From assembly GCF_004006295.1 (NCBI RefSeq), contig NZ_CP026095.1, forward strand, positions 3,396,001 to 3,460,000: 64,000 nt of DNA. Direction: 5' to 3'. Under the pieces are notes generated by a model that was given only the letters and a program-made list of their open reading frames with translations, was not told where the DNA came from and did no database searches. Each line of letters starts with the position of its first letter. Positions within the stretch are counted from its first letter, which is position 1. This document shows positions 57,378 through 64,000 of the stretch, piece by piece. Source of the DNA: Peribacillus asahii. Its GTDB lineage: Bacteria; Bacillota; Bacilli; Bacillales; DSM-1321. Made by a program: the position numbers and the translations under genes.

Positions 57378-60300
57378 AAATAAACCCTCGTTTCAGTAGA
57401 GCATAATGGAATTTGTATTTTCGTCTCCTTGCCATTAATGACATAATAGCCATACCCCGGATAGATTTCCTCTTCTTTTCGCTCATACGATAAGGTAAAT
57501 AACGTTTGTTCTGATTTTTTCATTAATACAACAGCTTGACGAATCTGCTTAATTTCAACGGTTAATGAATCATACCCTTTTGTTAAGTCATTATTACTTC
57601 CAGAAACAAATACGTGGAAACCAAGGTGGCTGTAATTTTTCATAAGCTTTGAAATTCGATCCTGCAACAGACTGTCAATAGATTGAGAGAATCGTGAATA
57701 CCCATCAATAACGAGTACAATTGGCGAATATTCCGTTCTTACAGGACCTTGTTGAATGTTTGCGAGATAATCCTGTTCTCTTCCCGCTAACAGATGTTCA
57801 ATATGACTCAACCAATCTGTAATTTGCTCTTTCGTTTCTAAATACGTGACAGCTTGCTCTGATGAATAACTCGATAATCCTCGATCAAATGAATCAAATA
57901 TTCCTACTGATTCTGTTCCCTGATTGATTAAAGAATTTACTAATACCTTTAGAACGTTGGTCTTCCCTTTTTGCGCTGGACCAAGAACGATACAATGTTT
58001 ATTTTTCGCAAAATCGATATAAACCGGTTGAACGGACTCTTCGTCAAGACCAATAGGGAATTTGCCAATCGTCTGAGCTTTCCCTATATATGATGTAAAG
58101 TTCAACATCGTTAATTCAGATGGCAGCATCGGAACCGGTTTAGGCCCATTCAAGCCTTCATATTTTGCTTTCAACAACTGAACATCTTGTTTGATTGATT
58201 CCAGTACTTCATAATCATCCTTACCTTCCGTTGGCAAAAATACTTGCGAAAAATAGGACTCATCTTTCCTAATAATCGCTCTGCCTGGAATCGGTTCAGG
58301 TGTAAAAGGAATTCTCCCTAATATAGAGTAAGCTTCACCGCTGTCCATTAAGTAATGAACAATTTTCGTCTTCAAATTATTCATAAGAGGTTGACGAACT
58401 GCATTAATCCTTGTAGCCGTAAAAATCATATAAATCCCTAACGACTGACCATCCCTTGCAAATTGTGTAATTTGTGCTTCAAGTTCCTGCATTTCTTCTT
58501 TTATCAAATCAAAATTATCAATCGCAATAAAAAGAAGCGGTAGTTTCTCATCACTTAATTGATTGAACATTTTAATACTGTTTACTTCCTGCTGTTGGAA
58601 TAGTTGCTTTCTTTGTGCGATTTCACCCTTTAATAGATTCATAAACTTCTCAATCTTTCGCCCCTCATCCATTAAGAAAAAGTCAGCTGTATGTGGAAGC
58701 TGCTTTAATGGAAGAAGAGTACCATTTCCAAAATCAAACAAGTAATAATACATTTCTTCAGGACTAAATCTTTCCGCCATACTAAGTAAAAGAGTAATGA
58801 CCGTATAGGACTTCCCGTATCCTGAAGAGCCAAAAATCCCTATATTCCCATCATCAAGCACATCATAATGAAAGGCGGTTTGACTTTGCTTCTCAGGTTC
58901 ATCTACTAAGGCGAAACTAATTTCATTTCTATTAGATGCTCGATAAGATTTTCTAGATATCCAATGAGCAAGAGGCGGCAGCCATGGACTTGGCAGTTTC
59001 TCAATCCCCATTTCAGCTTGTATGCCCTCTATTTTTTCTACAATTGCTTCTATTTCGGTTTTTTTGTTTGTTTTCTTTCTATCATGGGTCGTAACATTCG
59101 ATAATGGAATTAAACCAAGATCCGTTACGAGAGCAATTTCATCTTCCGATTGGGAAGTATCTTCGAGATACGGTGAACCGCTCCATGCTGACTGGAATAG
59201 CTCATACACTTCATTATTGCCTACTTGTAAATAACCTCTTCCTGTCTCAGTAATCGTTGCAGCATCGCCGTTTTTAAGAATTTCTCTACTGTCGTTGGCA
59301 TCCTGCACTTTCAAGGCAACTTTAAACCGTGCGTTACTCCAAATTTGTTCATCAATGACTCCACCAGGCTTTTGTGTGGCTAGAATTAAATGCACGCCTA
59401 AACTTCGTCCGATTCGAGCGGCGCTGACAAGCTCTCTAATAAAGTCAGGCTCTTCACTTTTTAACTCTGCAAATTCATCGGATATAAGAAATAAATGTGG
59501 TAATGGATCTTTTGCTCTACCTTGTTTATACAAATCCGTATAATCATCAATATGATTTACCTGATACTCATCAAACAAACGTTGTCTCTTCTTTAATTCA
59601 CTTTTAATAGAAGCAAGTGCTCGTTCACTGAAGTTTTTACTTCCTTCAATATTCGTAATCGTTCCAAGTAGATGCGGCATGTTTTTAAAAGGCTGCGCCA
59701 TTCCGCCGCCTTTATAGTCGATAAGCAAAAAGGCAACTTCATGTGGATGAAAATGAACAGCTAATGACAAGATATACGTTTGTAAAAACTCACTTTTCCC
59801 CGATCCTGTCGTTCCAGCAAGAAGTCCATGCGGCCCGTGTGCTTTTTCATGCAAGTTCAGTTCTACAACATCTTTTTTTCCCTTTAAACCGATTGGAGCA
59901 GCTAGAGACTTGGCTGATTCATTCGTCAGCCAGTTTTGCTTAATTGGTAATTGAGCTACATCTTGCATATGCATCATTTGTAAAAAAGAAACACTGTTAG
60001 GAATAGAATTCGTCACTCCTACTTGGTGATTCAATGTTTTAAGTAGACGAGCGAATTTTTCATTGCCTTTTTGTTGATGAGCATCGAGTCTAAATGGAAT
60101 CGACACAGCTTTTTTATCTTGGATTAAAATATCTCCCTCTTCATCATTGATATATCTGACGAGAGTATGAATATGCTCTGTTAAACTTTCTTTTGCTTCC
60201 GCAGCAAATATAACGGATAGTCCAAGGGATGGATGTTCCCCTTCCAAATACTCTAGGATGACATGATCCGTTATCAATTGCTGATTGGCAATAATAAACA

Positions 60301-61849
60301 CAAGATGCGGGGAAAATCTTGTTTTCTCTTTATCCTCCTGAGAATCACGTTCCCGCAGCATTTCGTAGATGGATGAAAGCAATTGATCCCGGGTTTTCTC
60401 ATTATATATAAGCCCTTTTGCATGAACATGAGGCAATTGAAAATGAGGAAGCCATTTCATCCATTCCCAATCGCTATATTCTTCTTCATCAAAAATAAAG
60501 ACCATCCGTACATCATGATAACTATGAAAAAAAGCGAGCTGTCCAATAATCTGATGAAGCTCATTTTTCACAACATTTTCTTTACCAATTAAACCGATTG
60601 TCCCTTTTGATAAATCGGCAACAACCGGAACATCTTCTATTTCCCGATACACATTCTCCATTTGCTGAGATTGTTCTAATAGATCATCCATCTCTCGATT
60701 CGCCATATCTCCAGAATTAATCGAGATTTGATAGCTTGCCGGCACTGTCCCTTTTCCAATTCTAAATTGGAGAAGGTCATAGCTATCTAATGAACGTTCC
60801 CACAGACGATCCGATAGTTGCTCTGTCAAGTACTTCATTTTTTCGAATGATGGAAAATGAAAATGCAGTACCTCTTTTTGCTTTTCCGATAGTTCTAATA
60901 GCTCATTTCTTTTATTCTCTAAATAATGAGTGTAAATTCGGCGTCTCCGTTCTTTCCGCTTTTTTTGAGTTCCTTTATCTTTAAAGAATTGAACAGTTGA
61001 TGTGACAAGCGTAGTCATGAACATAACCATCGAAATAATAATAAAGATCCCTCTAGGTTGGATAAGTGCAACAATCCCCATAACAATTAGCATAATGAGC
61101 GGAGGCATAATAATAAGCCATAGGCCTCTATTGGAATCTTCGGACTCTTGAACTGGAAAGGATAAAAAAACCTTTTCTTTCGGAAGTTCATACACCATCC
61201 TTGGTGTTCGCCGATACATCGGGTATTTCTTGCTCATAACAGATTGTGGCTGTTGTATGATCGGAAGCTCGGTCTCATAATCTCCTATACTCTTTATCTC
61301 TAACACATCATCTTCAAGAAGCTGAAAGGTCATAAAAGGACACAATAGCAAGTCTCCCACTTTCACTTCTGTCGCCTTTGGAACCCTCTTTCCATTCAAA
61401 TAGAGATTGGACATCCCAGGCTCAATAACCCAGCCATTTCCCACCTTAAATAGAGTAAAGGCGTTCTTTGTTTGCTCTATAGGAAAAGAATTTGAATGAA
61501 AGATCTCTGCCTTATTGTCAAATGATGAATATGTAATTTCAGACTGATAGCCTAAATAATAGGTTTTTACCGTTTCATCGGATACCGTTAGAAAAATAGT
61601 TAATAGATGATCTTGTTCTTTTAATTGAAAGGAATGATTTTCATTTGCCCTGCCAATCACGCTCCCTTTTCTCCATACAGAGAATCCTGATTCCTCTACT
61701 TCGATGGTAATTGGTCCCTCTGTAAATGGATAGTGTCTTAATGTAATCATTTGTTTGGCTTCTGGACCAACAGTTAAGGAATGCTGTTGACCTTTGCTCA
61801 AGGGCACCCTCTGGTAATATTGATCATAAAACAACCAGAGATTACTCAT
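57374..61849 (-). CDS. yukB: T7SS FtsK/SpoIIIE-type ATPase YukB/EssC
   Basis: 1491-residue motor of the T7SS. N-terminal two FHA-like beta domains (about 1-200), two membrane helices near 240-290 (LWLIIMPPLIMLIVMGIVALI), then three P-loop ATPase domains: GTTGSGKS (about 680), GSSGYGKS (about 1005) and GPAQKGKT (about 1295). The first has LLIDYKGGGMAQPF and LISDEFAEL. It is a single uninterrupted gene, unlike the split yukA/yukB sometimes annotated. Central to substrate recognition. Confidence 0.95.
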   Translation of the reverse strand: MSNLWLFYDQYYQRVPLSKGQQHSLTVGPEAKQMITLRHYPFTEGPITIEVEESGFSVWRKGSVIGRANENHSFQLKEQDHLLTIFLTVSDETVKTYYLGYQSEITYSSFDNKAEIFHSNSFPIEQTKNAFTLFKVGNGWVIEPGMSNLYLNGKRVPKATEVKVGDLLLCPFMTFQLLEDDVLEIKSIGDYETELPIIQQPQSVMSKKYPMYRRTPRMVYELPKEKVFLSFPVQESEDSNRGLWLIIMPPLIMLIVMGIVALIQPRGIFIIISMVMFMTTLVTSTVQFFKDKGTQKKRKERRRRIYTHYLENKRNELLELSEKQKEVLHFHFPSFEKMKYLTEQLSDRLWERSLDSYDLLQFRIGKGTVPASYQISINSGDMANREMDDLLEQSQQMENVYREIEDVPVVADLSKGTIGLIGKENVVKNELHQIIGQLAFFHSYHDVRMVFIFDEEEYSDWEWMKWLPHFQLPHVHAKGLIYNEKTRDQLLSSIYEMLRERDSQEDKEKTRFSPHLVFIIANQQLITDHVILEYLEGEHPSLGLSVIFAAEAKESLTEHIHTLVRYINDEEGDILIQDKKAVSIPFRLDAHQQKGNEKFARLLKTLNHQVGVTNSIPNSVSFLQMMHMQDVAQLPIKQNWLTNESAKSLAAPIGLKGKKDVVELNLHEKAHGPHGLLAGTTGSGKSEFLQTYILSLAVHFHPHEVAFLLIDYKGGGMAQPFKNMPHLLGTITNIEGSKNFSERALASIKSELKKRQRLFDEYQVNHIDDYTDLYKQGRAKDPLPHLFLISDEFAELKSEEPDFIRELVSAARIGRSLGVHLILATQKPGGVIDEQIWSNARFKVALKVQDANDSREILKNGDAATITETGRGYLQVGNNEVYELFQSAWSGSPYLEDTSQSEDEIALVTDLGLIPLSNVTTHDRKKTNKKTEIEAIVEKIEGIQAEMGIEKLPSPWLPPLAHWISRKSYRASNRNEISFALVDEPEKQSQTAFHYDVLDDGNIGIFGSSGYGKSYTVITLLLSMAERFSPEEMYYYLFDFGNGTLLPLKQLPHTADFFLMDEGRKIEKFMNLLKGEIAQRKQLFQQQEVNSIKMFNQLSDEKLPLLFIAIDNFDLIKEEMQELEAQITQFARDGQSLGIYMIFTATRINAVRQPLMNNLKTKIVHYLMDSGEAYSILGRIPFTPEPIPGRAIIRKDESYFSQVFLPTEGKDDYEVLESIKQDVQLLKAKYEGLNGPKPVPMLPSELTMLNFTSYIGKAQTIGKFPIGLDEESVQPVYIDFAKNKHCIVLGPAQKGKTNVLKVLVNSLINQGTESVGIFDSFDRGLSSYSSEQAVTYLETKEQITDWLSHIEHLLAGREQDYLANIQQGPVRTEYSPIVLVIDGYSRFSQSIDSLLQDRISKLMKNYSHLGFHVFVSGSNNDLTKGYDSLTVEIKQIRQAVVLMKKSEQTLFTLSYERKEEEIYPGYGYYVINGKETKIQIPLCSTETRVYL

Positions 61850-61873
61850 GCTATCATCTCCTGTAATATCTAC

Positions 61874-63196
61874 CTAATTTGAATTTGATTCAGATGACTC
61901 CGTATTCTTTGTTTGCGATTCTTTTGATTCTTTAGGTTTTTGAGAACTTTTCTCTTGTTGAATCTGCTCATCCTTCACTTTTGCTTCAGCTTCTTTTTTT
62001 GCCTGTTCTTCAGCTTCCCTTTTTTCTTGTTCTTCTTCCCATTCTCGTTCATATTCATCTAATTCAGACTGAATCTCTTTCAGCTTCTGTTGTTTTTCTT
62101 CTGCCTTTAACTCATCATCAGCCTTTACTTCCTTTTTGTATTGATATAGCCCATATATAATGATCGATATATCTTCTAGAGAATAGGCAATATCAAGAGC
62201 TTCCTTCGCATTACCTCTTCCAATTTGAATCCAATAATTATAATATTGTGGATCAGTTTGTAATGTAATAATCTGTTGCAAAGTATCCTTTTGGTAGTCC
62301 TTTAACTCTAAATCCTTACTAATCATGATATACGACTGTGCTAATTGATATTGAACAACATTTGGCATATCTTCAACCTCGTAGTCCAACAAAGACTTAA
62401 TTACTTCACTATATTGATTCTTCAAGAAAGCTTCCTGACTATTAATGAATGCTGACTGTTTTGGTTGAGCGAGTACGAGGGTATACAAACTAAATAGAAG
62501 AGCAGGAACCAACGCAATAAGAAGACTGAGAGCTGTGTAACGAGTCACATTCCACTTTTTCTTTGTAACCGTGATTTCCTCCTTTGCCCTCTGCTCTAAG
62601 ACGGTCAAATGCTCTCGAATCCTTTCTTGGAGTTCATTTATATTACTAGCAGCCAGTATTTTGGCTGCAATAGGGGAAAGTTCAAGCGTTTGATATAAAT
62701 ATAAATATTGAAAAAAACTATACTTTTTATCGACTATTTCCGCCACCGTTGCTCTTAATTCTTGTAATAGTCTTTCTTCATCCTGTTCATAAGGCGGCAA
62801 GCTCTCCTTTACCCCATAGTGAAGAAAATATGGGGTTAGACTTTCATCAACTACAATATTTTCTGGACATACAATAACATGTAATCGATTCAAGGAATGA
62901 TTTTCAACCTTTTTAATAAGCTGCGAAGCAAAAATCCATCGGCTCTTCTCATCTTTCTTTTTTAATTGGGTAAAAGGCAGATAGCTTGAGGGTGTTTCAA
63001 TATTGAGTTTTAATTCAGCCTCTGTTAATGTTATTTCCTTCTTGATGGAAGAATCACTATACTTAAGCATTTCCATTTCTAGTGCATCATCTAACCTAAT
63101 TTTTTCTCTTTGGAAAATGATCTGAACCGTATTTTTTTCTTTTTTTATGACCGCTTCAAGCTGCTTTTCAAGATACGATTGTTTCTTTTCTGACAT
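61874..63196 (-). CDS. yukC: T7SS component YukC/EssB
   Basis: 440-residue single-pass membrane protein. N-terminal cytoplasmic pseudokinase-like domain (1-215), a membrane helix near 220-245 (ALSLLIALVPALLFSLYTLVLA), an extracytoplasmic helical domain, and an unusually long Glu/Lys/Gln-rich tail from about 365 (EREWEEEQEKREAEEQAKKE). Ends 25 bases before yukB. Confidence 0.92.
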   Translation of the reverse strand: MSEKKQSYLEKQLEAVIKKEKNTVQIIFQREKIRLDDALEMEMLKYSDSSIKKEITLTEAELKLNIETPSSYLPFTQLKKKDEKSRWIFASQLIKKVENHSLNRLHVIVCPENIVVDESLTPYFLHYGVKESLPPYEQDEERLLQELRATVAEIVDKKYSFFQYLYLYQTLELSPIAAKILAASNINELQERIREHLTVLEQRAKEEITVTKKKWNVTRYTALSLLIALVPALLFSLYTLVLAQPKQSAFINSQEAFLKNQYSEVIKSLLDYEVEDMPNVVQYQLAQSYIMISKDLELKDYQKDTLQQIITLQTDPQYYNYWIQIGRGNAKEALDIAYSLEDISIIIYGLYQYKKEVKADDELKAEEKQQKLKEIQSELDEYEREWEEEQEKREAEEQAKKEAEAKVKDEQIQQEKSSQKPKESKESQTKNTESSESNSN

Positions 63197-63210
63197 GTTC
63201 GGATACTCCC

Positions 63211-63450
63211 TTATATAATTTCAAGACGGTCTCCTGTAGTAATTCCACGATCTATTAACCTTTCTGTTCCTGAGAGGACAAGACGTTTGTTCGGTATCCG
63301 CACCCAATACCCTTCTCTAGGCGATTCAGAAATGGATTTGGCTTGCCAAACAATATCGATTACTTTTTTTACAGAGTGATAATCCGATAGGCGTAAATCA
63401 AAAACTTCATCGGTATAATGCTCTAAGTCTATCGTTATTTCAATATACAT
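63211..63450 (-). CDS. yukD: T7SS ubiquitin-like protein YukD/EsaB
   Basis: 79-residue ubiquitin-fold protein (MYIEITIDLEHYTDEVFDLRL ... LSGTERLIDRGITTGDRLEII) without C-terminal GG. Essential accessory of Firmicutes T7SS. Preceded by a hairpin, followed 14 bases later by yukC. Confidence 0.93.
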   Translation of the reverse strand: MYIEITIDLEHYTDEVFDLRLSDYHSVKKVIDIVWQAKSISESPREGYWVRIPNKRLVLSGTERLIDRGITTGDRLEII

Positions 63451-63465
63451 TTTTTCACCTCAAAA

Positions 63466-63503
63466 CGAAAAAGCGCCTTCCTCCAATAGAATGGGCGCTC
63501 TTC
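63466..63503 (-). terminator. Attenuator hairpin between yukE and yukD
   Basis: GAGCGCCC / AGGCGCTTTTT-type stem followed by TTTTTCGTTTT on the minus strand, 27 bases after yukE and before yukD. A partial terminator here would raise WXG100 substrate levels above those of the secretion machine. Confidence 0.78.
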
Positions 63504-63529
63504 CTTTACTTCATAGACTTCAGATGAAG

Positions 63530-63823
63530 TTAACCACGAATTTGACTTGCAATTTGATTGTCAGCATCTGCAAGAGCTTTACCCGTATTGCTAAGCTGAA
63601 CAGCGATATCTTCAAGCAATTGCTGCATTTGAATAAATGAAGGTTTTAATGCCTCGTATTGCTCGCCAAATGCTCTACTAGCTTCCCCTTCCCAAGCTCC
63701 TTCTAATTCTTTAATCATTGAATTTAGGCGGACAATTTGTTCCCCTACTTGACTGCTCTCACCATTGTAGCGGGTAGACATGCTTTCTAACTCTGCTGGT
63801 GTTACACGAATAATTCCTGACAT
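63530..63823 (-). CDS. yukE: WXG100 T7SS substrate YukE/EsxA
   Basis: 97-residue helix-turn-helix secreted protein. The WXG turn is WEG in LEGAWEGEASRAFGEQYEAL (near residue 42). Start MSGIIRVTPAELES at ATG 63821-63823 with GGAG 8 bases upstream. First gene of the secretion operon. Confidence 0.95.
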   Translation of the reverse strand: MSGIIRVTPAELESMSTRYNGESSQVGEQIVRLNSMIKELEGAWEGEASRAFGEQYEALKPSFIQMQQLLEDIAVQLSNTGKALADADNQIASQIRG

Positions 63824-63855
63824 ATACATCTCTCCTCTTCTTTGATAATATGTTA

Positions 63856-63885
63856 ATTGTAAGAAACATTATTCCGCACGGTCAA
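63856..63885 (-). promoter_or_regulatory. Candidate sigma-A promoter of the T7SS operon
   Basis: TTGACC, 18 bases, TACAAT on the minus strand, about 35 bases upstream of yukE. In B. subtilis this operon is under DegS-DegU control; no such site is demonstrated here. Bases 63886-64000 are AT-rich without a gene. Confidence 0.6.
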
Positions 63886-64000
63886 TAACAGATTAGTTAA
63901 TAAAGGAATAACAGTTATAATTACCCAAGGTATTAATAGTTATATTAGATTAGTAACTTTATTACAATAGGAATTTACGCTTAATTCCAGTCGATATTCC

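Noticed and set aside
1..64000. tRNA, rRNA, T-box or riboswitch elements
   Set aside because: No convincing cloverleaf, rRNA or known riboswitch core was noticed by eye; a covariance-model scan would be needed to exclude them.

Overview
The window is a low-GC segment from a spore-forming member of the Bacillaceae. The evidence is the spo0A, spoIVB and complete spoIIIAA-AH genes, the B. subtilis-like gene order (gndA-yqjE-yqjD-yqjC-yqjA-art-yqiW, then bkd-bkdR-yqzF-glpQ-spo0A-spoIVB-recN-argR-tlyA-dxs-ispA-xseB-xseA-folD-nusB-yqhY-accC-accB-spoIIIA), strong AGGAGG-type ribosome binding sites and sigma-A/sigma-E/sigma-54-like promoters. Almost everything is read from the minus strand; the plus-strand genes are a 31-codon membrane miniprotein gene (5527), yqzF (23732) and an orphan zinc-ribbon gene (47681). 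No rRNA, tRNA or CRISPR array was seen.

1-21.9 kb is central and branched-chain metabolism: 6-phosphogluconate dehydrogenase, a tripeptidase-like enzyme, propionyl-CoA carboxylase beta subunit and methylmalonyl-CoA epimerase, an amino-acid ABC transporter (artPQM), bacilliredoxin BrxB, then meaB-mutB-mutA beside the branched-chain 2-oxoacid dehydrogenase operon (bcd-lpdV-bkdAA-bkdAB-bkdB). Together these can carry branched-chain amino acids via acyl-CoA and propionyl-CoA to succinyl-CoA. The ptb and buk genes of the B. subtilis bkd operon are absent. A clear -24/-12 promoter in front of bcd matches the sigma-54 activator BkdR encoded next to it.

22-47.5 kb is a conserved housekeeping and sporulation block: Spo0A, SpoIVB, RecN, ArgR, isoprenoid (Dxs, IspA), exonuclease VII, FolD, NusB, acetyl-CoA carboxylase AccBC and the spoIIIA operon. 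spoIIIAD appears to start with the rare codon ATT.

47.5-64 kb is accessory. A complete type VII secretion (Yuk/Yue, WXG100) operon lies at 54.1-63.8 kb, followed by an LXG effector module: two small partner proteins, an LXG toxin whose C-terminus looks like a BURPS668_1122-type nucleic-acid deaminase, and its Imm3-type immunity gene. Downstream, 48.3-50.9 kb is a graveyard: three further modules in which the toxin is reduced to a 3' fragment while the neighbouring immunity gene (Imm3-like, YezG, and an unrecognised 144-residue protein) stays open or nearly so. A near-identical copy of the imm3 tail plus terminator, an 8-bp duplication that truncates the second imm3, and an IS200/IS605-like right-end hairpin record how the array was built. 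This region is the most interesting part of the window.
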